A stretch of 64,000 bases of DNA from Candidatus Fukatsuia symbiotica (GTDB taxonomy: Bacteria; Pseudomonadota; Gammaproteobacteria; Enterobacterales; Enterobacteriaceae), in contig NZ_CP021659.1 in assembly GCF_003122425.1 (NCBI RefSeq), forward strand, positions 2,294,001 to 2,358,000. The letters run 5' to 3'. Made by a program: the position numbers and the translations under genes. Shown here piece by piece: positions 19,587 to 28,598 of this stretch. Below the pieces are notes generated by a model that saw only the letters and a program-made list of their open reading frames with translations, was not told the DNA's origin and did not search any database. How positions within the stretch are numbered: the first letter of the stretch is position 1; each line of letters opens with the position of its first letter.

Positions 19587-21317
19587 ATGAGCACGATAGC
19601 GTTAATACTGACCTTACTGTTTACCAGTTTGGTCACTGTAGGTTTGCGATGGTGGTTTTATATACGGCGTCGGTCAACAACCCGAAAACTGACACTAAAA
19701 GAACTCATTACATCAGTGCGCAAGGAGGATGGTGAACGCATTGAGCTGATTGATATCCGCAAAGAAACACCTGAAGAATATACTTTACATCATTCGCGAG
19801 GCGTGCAGGAAGCGATCACTATTTGCATTGCTTTGTCATGTTTGTTTTTTAGTCTTATTAGTCCTGGGATGCTATTACCCTGGCTGATTTTGATTGCGTT
19901 AATGCCCCTTGTCTGGGCATGTTGGCGTTTGTTTCGTCCGCTATCCAAAGCCGATTTACAAGAAGTCTATTGCTTAAGTGGTACACCAAAACGCTGGGGA
20001 TTATTTGGTGAATCGAAGCAAAGCCAAATGAATAATAATATTTCTTTAGGTATGATCGACTTGATTTATCCCTCTCATTGGGGATCTCGTTTGACTCATG
20101 ATTTGGATAAAAAAACCCAGATAGATATCTACGTTAATCATCAGGTAATACGTCAGGGAAGTCATTTATCACTCCATGACGAAGCGCAACGTTTCCCTTT
20201 GCAACGCTGGGGCAGAAACCTGATTTTGATGGTCGGTTCACTATTAATCCTGATTATGCTGCTACTGTATGTTCCGCTCAGTCTGTCACTCAAGCTAAGT
20301 GTTGTTTGGTTCCAAGGAGCACAAAGTTGGCACGTAACCGATATCGAAGCGCTGAGAAAGATCCCCCTGCATATAGGCGATATACTCAGCGTTCAGGGTA
20401 CGGGTATGTGCTATGTCCCACCGAGTAGTAAGCATCCTAATTATGTTGTTTTTACTCCCTTTGATTGTTCAGGAATTTACTGGAATAGTGTGGCACCCTT
20501 AGCACAACCTGAATCAGCCATCATTGAGAAAGTAGCCACGTTAATGAACACGATTAAGCGACAATTACATCCGCAAGAGAACAAAGGTATCTCGGGAAAT
20601 CAACAATCAACCGCAAAAATGAAAAAATCAAGTATGACACGGCTAGATGATTTCACTGATATTATTTTAAAAACTCAAGCCCTTTGCGAAAAAGCGTCCG
20701 ATTGCATTTGGCTAAAAAATGTGTTGATTAATTTGGGGCATGCCAAAAATTGGACTGTACTTGTTGAAGCTGCGTGTTCAGGACGGTTAGCACAGGTAAA
20801 TGTACTTTTGCCCCCGGTCAAAGTCGAAGCGCTGCAAAGATTGGTCAATATCATTATTTCTTCATATGTCCATCGTGAAATCCATCGGGCAACAGTGGCA
20901 CTGAATAGCCCCTCACCCGGTGGTTTTTTAATAACCAACAGTGAAGGCAAACAATGGGTAGAGCACACCCCTCCTTTAGTACCACTATTTGATTACAGTG
21001 CGTTGGAGCAGTGGCAAGAACTGCAACGGCTTTCTCGTCAGTTACTCAACACATACTTTAAAGCAGAAGGCATCATCACGGATATTGTTACAGATACGCA
21101 GGGTACTCAGCATATTAGTTTGCACAGTAAACCAGATATGATCACAATAATTCGCTACCAAGGTACTAGCCTGTTGCTATTGGTGGTGATCAGCTGTCTG
21201 GTGATAAACACTGTACTGTTTATCAGACGGGTGGGCAAAAACCGTTACCGCATGAAAAATATCCAACATTATTATACGAGGTGTTTTGATCACACTGAAA
21301 CTTTTTCCAATAAATAA
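19587..21317 (+). CDS. igaA: IgaA-type Rcs phosphorelay inhibitor lacking most of its N-terminal cytoplasmic domain
   Basis: IgaA (YrfF) is an inner-membrane protein that restrains the Rcs envelope stress phosphorelay. The protein is 576 residues against 711 in E. coli. The first membrane helix (MSTIALILTLLFTSLVTVG) and TRKLT are followed at once by a part equivalent to E. coli residue about 183 onward (ERIELIDIRKETPEEYTL). About 130 residues of the first cytoplasmic domain are therefore missing without a frame change. The second cytoplasmic domain (GTPKRWGLFGE), the periplasmic domain with GTGMCYVPP and FDCSGIYWN, and the last helix are intact. It lies downstream of mrcA as in E. coli. Confidence 0.9.
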   Translation: MSTIALILTLLFTSLVTVGLRWWFYIRRRSTTRKLTLKELITSVRKEDGERIELIDIRKETPEEYTLHHSRGVQEAITICIALSCLFFSLISPGMLLPWLILIALMPLVWACWRLFRPLSKADLQEVYCLSGTPKRWGLFGESKQSQMNNNISLGMIDLIYPSHWGSRLTHDLDKKTQIDIYVNHQVIRQGSHLSLHDEAQRFPLQRWGRNLILMVGSLLILIMLLLYVPLSLSLKLSVVWFQGAQSWHVTDIEALRKIPLHIGDILSVQGTGMCYVPPSSKHPNYVVFTPFDCSGIYWNSVAPLAQPESAIIEKVATLMNTIKRQLHPQENKGISGNQQSTAKMKKSSMTRLDDFTDIILKTQALCEKASDCIWLKNVLINLGHAKNWTVLVEAACSGRLAQVNVLLPPVKVEALQRLVNIIISSYVHREIHRATVALNSPSPGGFLITNSEGKQWVEHTPPLVPLFDYSALEQWQELQRLSRQLLNTYFKAEGIITDIVTDTQGTQHISLHSKPDMITIIRYQGTSLLLLVVISCLVINTVLFIRRVGKNRYRMKNIQHYYTRCFDHTETFSNK

Positions 21318-21333
21318 GCAGGATCTCAATCTT

Positions 21334-21503
21334 AGAGCCTGTCCAAATCTTTTTGGGCGACGCTCAGACGAGGAAAAAATGGGCGAAAAAGCACAGTTTA
21401 TTTTTTGTATACAATAAAAAGGGAGTCAATGAGTATTTTGAGCTCGTTTTTGACGAATAACTTGACCAAAATACGGCGAGCACAAGAGATTTCGAACAGG
21501 TTA
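21334..21503. repeat. Repeat family A, full copy (A1)
   Basis: A 170-bp element starting AGAGCCTGTCCAAATC and ending GATTTCGAACAGG, with the shared core (GGGAGTCAATGAG, TTTGACGAATAACTTGACC, GTATACAA). Its ends are inverted repeats of each other. It lies between the convergent igaA and znuB genes. Confidence 0.85.
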
Positions 21504-21551
21504 TTATGCTTAAGGGCTGCTTACAATTGTTATGCGGCCACTTGTGATGAA

Positions 21552-22337
21552 CTACCCCCGCGCTTTTTGCGATAAAGTTAGCATAAATATCATTGTGGCA
21601 CAGAGGACGACAGAAGGACCTGCCGGCGTATCGTAATAGGCTGAAAAAGCAAGGCCGCCACTAACCGATAGCATACCGATAAGCACTGCAATGCCCGCCA
21701 TCTGTTCCGGCGTACGAGCGAACCGACGAGCAGCGGCGGTAGGGATAAGCAGTAAAGAGGTAATGATCAATGCGCCGACAAACTTCATCGATAGTCCGAT
21801 GGTGAGTGCAGTAATCAGCATCAACAACATCTTGGTCCGTTGCAGATTAACGCCATCGACATGAGCAAGTTCGGGGCTGATGGTCATCGATAGTAATGCC
21901 GGCCACTGCCAACATAGTAGCACTAACACCACTATCACCCCGCTGGCAATAAGCCAAATGTCACCGAACGTCACTGAAAGCAAATCGCCAAATAGATAGG
22001 CCATGAGATCGACCCGCACATTGGACATTAAACTGACCACCACCAACCCGAGAGATAACGCACTATGAGCTAGGATCCCGAGTAAGGTGTCAATGGCAAG
22101 TTGCGGTTTGCGTTCCAACCAGACCAGCACCAACGCCAGCACTAAGGTAATGGCGATAACTGTATAAAATAGATTGATATTTAACAACAAGCCAAAAGCT
22201 ACGCCAAGTAAAGAAGCATGAGCAAGAGTATCACCAAAATAAGACATTCGGCGCCATACGACAAAAGAACCCAGTGGTCCTGCTGCCGCTGCTAGCAAAA
22301 TGCCGGCTAGCCAACCTGGCAAAAGTAATTCAATCAT
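21552..22337 (-). CDS. znuB: Zinc ABC transporter permease ZnuB
   Basis: ZnuB is the membrane-spanning permease of the high-affinity ZnuABC zinc importer. The protein has 261 residues (E. coli 261) and is very hydrophobic with about seven helices. It contains [26 protein letters not shown] near the N-terminus and [21 protein letters not shown], typical of the family. It overlaps znuC by 8 bases, so the two are translationally coupled. Confidence 0.96.
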   Translation of the reverse strand: MIELLLPGWLAGILLAAAAGPLGSFVVWRRMSYFGDTLAHASLLGVAFGLLLNINLFYTVIAITLVLALVLVWLERKPQLAIDTLLGILAHSALSLGLVVVSLMSNVRVDLMAYLFGDLLSVTFGDIWLIASGVIVVLVLLCWQWPALLSMTISPELAHVDGVNLQRTKMLLMLITALTIGLSMKFVGALIITSLLLIPTAAARRFARTPEQMAGIAVLIGMLSVSGGLAFSAYYDTPAGPSVVLCATMIFMLTLSQKARG

Positions 22338-23106
22338 CAGTCACGGCTCCGGTCTTGCAACAAGATCCATGGGTATGTAAATCCTGGTTATGGTTGTGAT
22401 GATGGCGATAAACAGCCAGTTGTTTTGCACCACTGTTACCAAACATAGCAATAAATTCAGGATGCATCGAAACCACTTCAGGTGTACCAGAACAGCAGAT
22501 ATGTTGATTTAGGCACAACACTTCATCAGTTTTAGCCATGACCAAATGTAAATCATGTGACACCATCAATACCGCACAGCCTAATTCCTTTCTTAGTTGT
22601 TCGATTAAAGCATACAGCGCTAACTGCCCATTAACATCAACCCCTTGTGTTGGCTCATCTAGCACTAACAGTTGTGGTTTATTGAGTAATGCCCTAGCGA
22701 GTAAGACTCGCTGATTCTCACCGCCAGACAGTTTTTGCATTGGGCTTTCTAACAAATGAGCAGCCTGAACACGACTAAGTGCAGATAAAATATCTGTGCG
22801 TTTTCTTTTTGACTTCAGAGCCGCTGATTTCAAGCACATAAAACGGTTGACAGTCAAAGGTAAACTGGCATCTAAATGTAGTTTCTGGGGTACATAGCCG
22901 ATACACAAAGTGGGTCGGCGAATCAATGTGCCACTCGTTGGCGGAATGAGTCCGAGCACTACTCGAACCAGAGTTGATTTACCTGCTCCATTTGGACCAA
23001 GCAACGTCAGTAGCCTACCTGTTTGTAGGGAAAGAGAAATATCGCTAAGTACCTGTCGATTACCCAAAGTGACGGATATTTTATTCAGAGCTATCAGTGT
23101 GGACAT
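22330..23106 (-). CDS. znuC: Zinc ABC transporter ATPase ZnuC
   Basis: ZnuC drives zinc import. The protein has 258 residues (E. coli 251). Walker A is GPNGAGKST near residue 37, the ABC signature [16 protein letters not shown] near 128, and Walker [14 protein letters not shown] His-rich C-terminus ([18 protein letters not shown]) is also seen in other ZnuC proteins. Divergent from znuA; the shared 102-base region holds the likely Zur operator. Confidence 0.96.
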   Translation of the reverse strand: MSTLIALNKISVTLGNRQVLSDISLSLQTGRLLTLLGPNGAGKSTLVRVVLGLIPPTSGTLIRRPTLCIGYVPQKLHLDASLPLTVNRFMCLKSAALKSKRKRTDILSALSRVQAAHLLESPMQKLSGGENQRVLLARALLNKPQLLVLDEPTQGVDVNGQLALYALIEQLRKELGCAVLMVSHDLHLVMAKTDEVLCLNQHICCSGTPEVVSMHPEFIAMFGNSGAKQLAVYRHHHNHNQDLHTHGSCCKTGAVTDD

Positions 23107-23154
23107 GATGATTACGTTTGCTGAACAGACCTATTACGTAAAAAGGTCTAATAA

Positions 23155-23178
23155 ATTTGATATATAGTATTACACTTT
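23155..23178. promoter_or_regulatory. Possible Zur operator between znuC and znuA
   Basis: The AT-rich partly palindromic GATATATAGTATTACACTT (23159-23177) resembles the E. coli znu Zur box (GTGTGATATTATAAC... read on the other strand) in content and position. The match is partial and judged by eye, so this is tentative. Confidence 0.4.
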
Positions 23179-23208
23179 ATCCACTAAGACGATGAGAGAA
23201 TTTAACTG

Positions 23209-24198
23209 ATGTTACAGAAAAAAAATAGATGGCAACACTGTTCCGTATTAGCTAATCATGCCGTGTTAGCGCTTATTTTGCTTGTAATTAACTCCTCTAG
23301 TCAGGTTTCTGCTGCAGTTGTTACCTCAATACGTCCGTTGGGCTTTATTGCGGCGGCTATCGCTGAGGGTGTCATGCCAACAGAAGTTCAAGTTCTCTTA
23401 CCGGATGGCGCTTCACCTCATGATTATGCGCTACGACCATCTGATTTACAGCGTTTACACGACGCAGATCTGGTTGTCTGGGTTGGTGTGGAGATGGAAG
23501 CCTTTCTCGGCAAGCCATTAATGAAAGTGGCGACTGGCAAACAGATTGCCATTGCACCCTTGGCTAAGATTGCCGGACTACTAATGGCTGGCAGTCAACA
23601 CGATCAATCCACTGATGATCATCAGCACCACGATCACCAAACCGATGATCCCCCGACTAACGATCAGCATCATCATCATCATGGTGATTATGATATGCAT
23701 GTTTGGCTGTCACCTAAAATAGCTAGACTGGCTGCAATCACCATTCATGATAATTTATTGGAACTTATGCCGCAAAAAAAAGACAAACTAGACGCAAACC
23801 TGCGCCGATTCGAAGATAAATTAGCGCAAAGCGAGAAAAATATTGCTAGTATGCTTAAACCTATACGGGGTAAGGGATATTTTGTTTTTCATGATGCCTA
23901 TGGCTACTTTGAGAAACAGTTTGGCTTGACGCCATTAGGGCATTTTACCGTCAATCCTGCCATACCTCCTGGTGCACGACGTTTACATCAAATTAAAACA
24001 CAGTTGATTGAGCGAGAAGCAGTATGTATTTTTGCTGAGCCACAATTCAAGCCAGCCGTAATTAATGCTATTGCCAAGGATACAAACGTACGTACAGGTG
24101 AGCTGGATCCGTTGGGTAATGGCATCAAATTGAGCAGGGACAGCTATATGAGATTTTTATCTCAGTTGTCGAAGCAATATGTGAGCTGCCTAGAATGA
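23209..24198 (+). CDS. znuA: Zinc-binding periplasmic protein ZnuA
   Basis: ZnuA captures zinc in the periplasm and passes it to ZnuB. The protein has 329 residues (E. coli 310). It has a signal peptide ([19 protein letters not shown]), a metal-site His in [17 protein letters not shown], a His/Asp-rich charged loop at about residues 130-165, a second ligand region [11 protein letters not shown], and [15 protein letters not shown]. The loop, with runs of His, is longer than in E. coli but is a family hallmark thought to help collect zinc. Divergent from znuCB and followed by mepM. Confidence 0.96.
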   Translation: MLQKKNRWQHCSVLANHAVLALILLVINSSSQVSAAVVTSIRPLGFIAAAIAEGVMPTEVQVLLPDGASPHDYALRPSDLQRLHDADLVVWVGVEMEAFLGKPLMKVATGKQIAIAPLAKIAGLLMAGSQHDQSTDDHQHHDHQTDDPPTNDQHHHHHGDYDMHVWLSPKIARLAAITIHDNLLELMPQKKDKLDANLRRFEDKLAQSEKNIASMLKPIRGKGYFVFHDAYGYFEKQFGLTPLGHFTVNPAIPPGARRLHQIKTQLIEREAVCIFAEPQFKPAVINAIAKDTNVRTGELDPLGNGIKLSRDSYMRFLSQLSKQYVSCLE

Positions 24199-24219
24199 GA
24201 CTTATAAGGATAAATATCA

Positions 24220-25536
24220 GTGCAGCAGATAGTCCGAACTATCACTCTGGCGTATAACACGCTATCCCGCCCTCATCGCATAATATTAGGGTCTTTGACC
24301 CTAATCACATTGGCCGTTATCGCTTGGCGGCCTGCGTCTTATCATTCAGAAAATGATCCTGTTGTCAGGAGTGTGGCTTTGAATCTCACTCAATCGCGCT
24401 CATTACTCCCTGAAGCCAGTGAGCCTCTCGATCAAGCATTACCTGATGATGATATCCCGCAAGATGAACTTGACAGCAAGTATCCTGATGAAACCGGTGC
24501 GCATGAATATGTTATTTCAACGGGTGATACCTTAGGCAGTATTCTGACACAGTATGGTATTGATATGGCTGATATTTCTTTATTGGCTTCACAACACCGT
24601 GATTTGCGTAATCTGAAAATAGGCCAACAAATTTCCTGGTTTGTGAATGAAAAGGGTGATCTACAACAGGTGATCTGGGAGGTCTCACGTCGTGAAACAC
24701 GCACTTATGACCGTGTTGGTAATAGCTTTAAAGAAAAGAAAACCCTACAACAAGGTGAGTGGCACGATAGTGTGCTAAGCGGTCGTCTCACGGGCAGTTT
24801 TTTCAACAGTGCGAAAAATGCAGGGTTGAATACTGCTGAAATACATGCGGTGACGAAAGCATTACAGTGGCAATTAGATTTGAATAAATTACACAGTGGT
24901 GATCAGTTTTCTGTACTGATATCTCGTGAAAAGTTCGATGGTCGTAACGAGCAAAGCCGCTTACTCGGGGTACGGATGCGTTCCGAAGGTAAGGATTATT
25001 ATGCTATTCGTGCCGATGACGGCAAATTTTACGATCATCGAGGCTCTGGTTTAGAGCGTGGTTTTATGCGCTTTCCGACGATGAAACAATTTCGCATTTC
25101 TTCTGGCTTTAATCCACGCCGCCTTAATCCTGTGACTGGACGTATCGCTCCCCATAAAGGGGTGGATTTTGCCATGCCAGTAGGGACACCGGTATTAGCT
25201 GTCGGTGATGGTGATGTATTGATAGCAAAGCGTAGCGGAGCGGCGGGTAACTATGTCGTTATCCGTCACGGTCGCCAGTACACTACGCGCTATATGCATT
25301 TGAAAAAGCTTTTGGTTGAACCTGGGCAAAAAGTAAAACGAGGTGATCGTATTGCTTTATCTGGTAATACTGGGCGTTCCACCGGTCCTCATTTACATTA
25401 TGAATTATGGATGAATCAGCAGGCGGTTAACCCCATCACTGTGAAATTACCGCGTTCTGAAGGGTTAACCGGGCAAGATCGCCGCGAATATATGGCGATG
25501 GTAAAGCAGGTAGCGTCACAGCTAGCTACGTTTTAA
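24220..25536 (+). CDS. mepM: Murein DD-endopeptidase MepM
   Basis: MepM (YebA) cleaves peptide cross-links between glycan strands and allows cell-wall growth. The protein has 438 residues (E. coli 440). The GTG start follows AAGGATAAATATCA. It has an N-terminal membrane anchor (about residues 20-40), a LysM-like region (VISTGDTLGSILTQYGID, about 97), and the M23 metallopeptidase domain with HKGVDFAMPVGTPV and HLHYELW zinc motifs. It lies between znuA and lpxM as in E. coli. Confidence 0.96.
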   Translation: MQQIVRTITLAYNTLSRPHRIILGSLTLITLAVIAWRPASYHSENDPVVRSVALNLTQSRSLLPEASEPLDQALPDDDIPQDELDSKYPDETGAHEYVISTGDTLGSILTQYGIDMADISLLASQHRDLRNLKIGQQISWFVNEKGDLQQVIWEVSRRETRTYDRVGNSFKEKKTLQQGEWHDSVLSGRLTGSFFNSAKNAGLNTAEIHAVTKALQWQLDLNKLHSGDQFSVLISREKFDGRNEQSRLLGVRMRSEGKDYYAIRADDGKFYDHRGSGLERGFMRFPTMKQFRISSGFNPRRLNPVTGRIAPHKGVDFAMPVGTPVLAVGDGDVLIAKRSGAAGNYVVIRHGRQYTTRYMHLKKLLVEPGQKVKRGDRIALSGNTGRSTGPHLHYELWMNQQAVNPITVKLPRSEGLTGQDRREYMAMVKQVASQLATF

Positions 25537-25572
25537 TTAATAAACCTTTATGTGAAACACAGAGCTTTCTGA

Positions 25573-26553
25573 ATGTGTAAAGAAAAAAAACAATATAAAA
25601 AGAAGAGCACGAACTCAGGTTTCACTCCGCGCTTTCGAAAAGCATTTCTGCATCCCCGCTATTGGGCGATTTGGTTTGGTATTGGGTTGCTTGCTGTCCT
25701 AGCTTATGTCCCCGCCAAAATACGTGACCCATTTTGGGCAAGTGTTGGCCGCTTCGTCGGTAAATTAGCTAAAGGTGCGCGTCGGCGGGCACGTATTAAC
25801 CTTCTCTATTGCATGCCCCAACTGAATGAAAAACAACGTGAACAGCTGATCGATAACATGTTTGCTACTGCGGCACAGCCCATGGTAATGCTGGCTGAAT
25901 TGTATTTTCGAGGCACTCAATCGTTGCGTTCACGCGTACATTGGCATGGTAGGGAAGTATTGGATGATGTGCAGCAGCAAGGGCGTAACATCATTTTTCT
26001 GGTTCCTCACGCCTGGGTAATAGATATCCCAGCGATGTTACTGGCTGCTGAAGGTAAACCTATTGCTGTGGTTTTTCATCATCAACGTAACCTGCTTATC
26101 GATTACTTATGGAACAAGGCCAGATCACGTTTTGGCGGTCGTCTCCATGCACGAGAGAAAGGTATTAAACCTTTTATCTCCTCGGTACGTCAGGGATTTT
26201 GGGGGCATTATTCTCCGGACGAGGATTATGGCGCTGATCAAAGCGAATTCGTTGATTTTTTTGCCACTTATAAAGCGACGTTGCCGGCTATTGGTTCTTT
26301 AATGAAAGTATGCCAGGCAGCCATTGTGCCGATGTTCCCTGTATACGATTATGATAAACACCGTTTGGATGTTTATATCCATCCTCCGATGAATGATTTA
26401 GCACAAGCAGATAACCACTATATTGCTCGTAGGATGAATGAAGAGATTGAAGCATTAGTCAGCCCATACCCAGAACAGTACACCTGGATACTTAAATTAA
26501 TTAAAACTCGTAGGCAGGGCGAGATAGATCCTTACGCACGTGAGGATCTATAG
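25573..26553 (+). CDS. lpxM: Lipid A myristoyltransferase LpxM
   Basis: LpxM (MsbB) adds the last secondary acyl chain, normally myristate, to lipid A at the inner membrane. The protein has 326 residues (E. coli 323). The catalytic HX4D motif is HAWVID near residue 146. The N-terminal part contains FTPRFRKAFLHPRYW, a membrane segment (WFGIGLLAVLAYVP) and ARRRARINLLYCMPQ. The distal AAIVPMFPVY stretch is typical. No breaks. In Yersinia-like genomes pykA and hexR would lie between here and zwf; neither is visible. Confidence 0.95.
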   Translation: MCKEKKQYKKKSTNSGFTPRFRKAFLHPRYWAIWFGIGLLAVLAYVPAKIRDPFWASVGRFVGKLAKGARRRARINLLYCMPQLNEKQREQLIDNMFATAAQPMVMLAELYFRGTQSLRSRVHWHGREVLDDVQQQGRNIIFLVPHAWVIDIPAMLLAAEGKPIAVVFHHQRNLLIDYLWNKARSRFGGRLHAREKGIKPFISSVRQGFWGHYSPDEDYGADQSEFVDFFATYKATLPAIGSLMKVCQAAIVPMFPVYDYDKHRLDVYIHPPMNDLAQADNHYIARRMNEEIEALVSPYPEQYTWILKLIKTRRQGEIDPYAREDL

Positions 26554-27052
26554 ATAGTTTACCTACTTTATTATATAACTAGCTTGGTAATAAATAGGAT
26601 GTTTTTTAGGTAACCGATTCTCGAGCCTCTTAGGCCGGGTTTTCTTGGGCAGTGTGTGGGGAACATAAAAGGTGTAAGAGAAAGCATAAAGAGCCGTATT
26701 TATCAGATTATGAAGACAAACGAGAACGCCCTAGAAAAGTATTTCAGGAAGAGGTGACCTCTTTAGTAATAGGAGGGCAGTGTTCACGACAAGTAGAGAA
26801 AGAAAGAGGTTAGCTGGAGGTAGTGCCGTAGGTTGCTTGGTATCATTGGGTAATGAAGCCTCTTCCTGTGTCGCATGATAATAGGGTTGTTACCTCGCAT
26901 TTGTTGACATCCTTTGTACACAAGGCTCTTATTTGTGCTATGGGAGGAGACATTTTATAGTGGTAAGCCGAGGTAGAAGGAGACTACCACCCGGCAGTGT
27001 TTCTGATAGTATTCGTTTACCTATCATCTGTTCGCTAACAAGGAGAATCAAT
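26554..27052 (+). promoter_or_regulatory. lpxM-zwf intergenic region with a candidate zwf promoter
   Basis: About 500 bases hold no recognisable gene. Comparison with the Yersinia-type order suggests that hexR and pykA once stood here, but I cannot see convincing remnants. A sigma-70-like promoter is possible at TTGACA (26904-26909), a 17-base spacer and TCTTAT (26927-26932). The zwf ribosome binding site AAGGAGAATCA follows just before 27053. Confidence 0.4.
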
Positions 27053-28597
27053 ATGGCAGTGATCAATACAGCTCCAGCTTGTGATCTGGTTATTTTCGGT
27101 GCTAAAGGTGATCTGGCACGCCGAAAATTGCTGCCTTCCCTTTACCAGTTAGAAAAAGCGAGGCATCTTCATCCTGATACCAGGATCATTGGTGTGGCTC
27201 GTGCCGATTGGAACAAAGCAACCTACATCGAAGAGATGAAGGAAGCCCTTGAACAATTTATGAAAGAGAAACCAGATAATCAGTTTTGGCATAAACTCAG
27301 TGCCAGGCTAGATTTCTGTCATCTTGATATCAATGACTTAGAAAACTTTAAGAAATTAAGCGCAATGCTTGATCAAAAAAAACGTACCACTCTACATTAT
27401 TTTGCCATGCCGCCTGACACCTTTGGCACAATTTGTAAGGGATTAGGTCAGGCAGGGTTAAATAAACAACCAAGTCGAGTGGTAATGGAAAAACCATTGG
27501 GAACCGATTTAGCATCATCACGGGTAATTAACGACCAGGTTGCTGAATATTTCGATGAGTCTCAGGTTTATCGTATTGATCATTATTTAGGTAAAGAAAC
27601 AGTGCTCAATTTGTTGGCGCTACGGTTTTCTAACTCATTGTTTGTCTCAAACTGGGATAACCGCACCATCGACCATGTGCAAATTACCGTTGCTGAAGAG
27701 GTTGGTATTGAAGGGCGTTGGGGATATTTTGACAGTGCGGGGCAAATGCGTGATATGGTGCAAAACCATCTGCTACAGATCCTTACCATGATTGCTATGT
27801 CGCCTTCCGCCGATCTCAGTGCTGACCGTATCCGTGATGAAAAAGTGAAAATACTACGCTCACTACGCCGGATCGATCATGGCAACGTGCGTGATACCAC
27901 GGTCCGTGGTCAATACACTTCTGGGTTTGTGCAAGGAGAAAAAGTACCAGGCTATCTGGAAGAAGAAGGCGCGAATAAAGATAGTGCGACTGAAACCTTT
28001 GTCTCAATTCGTGTTGATATTGATGATTGGCGTTGGGCTGGCGTGCCTTTTTATCTACGCACTGGCAAACGTCTGCCGACTAAATGCTCTGAAGTCGTCG
28101 TTTACTTTAAAAATCCAGCAATTAATTTATTTCGTGAATCCTATCAACAACTGCCACAAAATAAATTAATTATCCGTCTACAACCTGATGAAGGTATCGA
28201 AATACAAGTACTTAATAAAGTACCTGGCTTAGAGCATAAGCATCGGTTACAAACCACGAAGCTTGACTTGAGTTTTTCAGAAACTTTTCATCAAAAACAT
28301 CTCGCTGATGCCTACGAGCGCTTACTTCTGGAATTTATGCGCGGTATTCAAGCCTTGTTTGTCCGTCGTGATGAAGTTGAAGAAGCCTGGAAATGGGTTG
28401 ACTCCATCATGGATGCCTGGCAGACAGACGATGAAGCACCGAAGCCATATCAAGCCGGTACTTGGGGGCCAACCGCTTCTATTGCCATGATTACGCGTGA
28501 TGGTCGCTTATGGAACGAATGTTCGAAAGAACCTGTTCGAAATCGTCATGAGCGAGGTTCCGACGAGATAATTAGCCCTGAACTGACTGAGAGATAG
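27053..28597 (+). CDS. zwf: Glucose-6-phosphate 1-dehydrogenase
   Basis: Zwf oxidises glucose-6-phosphate with NADP, the entry to the oxidative pentose phosphate pathway. The start (MAVINTAPACDLVIFGAKGD) follows AAGGAGAATCA; longer upstream in-frame codons are not conserved. The Rossmann motif FGAKGDLARRKL and the active-site RIDHYLGKE are intact. The enzyme is 514 residues against 491 in E. coli. The extra C-terminal tail after RLWNE begins where a fragment of repeat family A (AGAACCTGTTCGAAATCGTC, 28528-28556) joins the coding sequence, so about 20 residues of repeat-derived sequence are appended. Confidence 0.96.
   Translation: MAVINTAPACDLVIFGAKGDLARRKLLPSLYQLEKARHLHPDTRIIGVARADWNKATYIEEMKEALEQFMKEKPDNQFWHKLSARLDFCHLDINDLENFKKLSAMLDQKKRTTLHYFAMPPDTFGTICKGLGQAGLNKQPSRVVMEKPLGTDLASSRVINDQVAEYFDESQVYRIDHYLGKETVLNLLALRFSNSLFVSNWDNRTIDHVQITVAEEVGIEGRWGYFDSAGQMRDMVQNHLLQILTMIAMSPSADLSADRIRDEKVKILRSLRRIDHGNVRDTTVRGQYTSGFVQGEKVPGYLEEEGANKDSATETFVSIRVDIDDWRWAGVPFYLRTGKRLPTKCSEVVVYFKNPAINLFRESYQQLPQNKLIIRLQPDEGIEIQVLNKVPGLEHKHRLQTTKLDLSFSETFHQKHLADAYERLLLEFMRGIQALFVRRDEVEEAWKWVDSIMDAWQTDDEAPKPYQAGTWGPTASIAMITRDGRLWNECSKEPVRNRHERGSDEIISPELTER
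28528..28556. repeat. Repeat family A fragment inside the zwf 3' end
   Basis: AGAACCTGTTCGAAATCGTC followed by ATGAGCGAGG matches the outer end of family A (compare the copy at 45130: AGAGCCTGTTTGAAATCGTC then ATGAGTGACG). It is read in frame as part of Zwf. Confidence 0.65.
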
Positions 28598-28598
28598 T

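Noticed and set aside
23580..23700. His-rich run in ZnuA as a novel metal-binding insertion
   Set aside because: A charged His-rich loop is a known hallmark of ZnuA. It is longer here but not new in kind.
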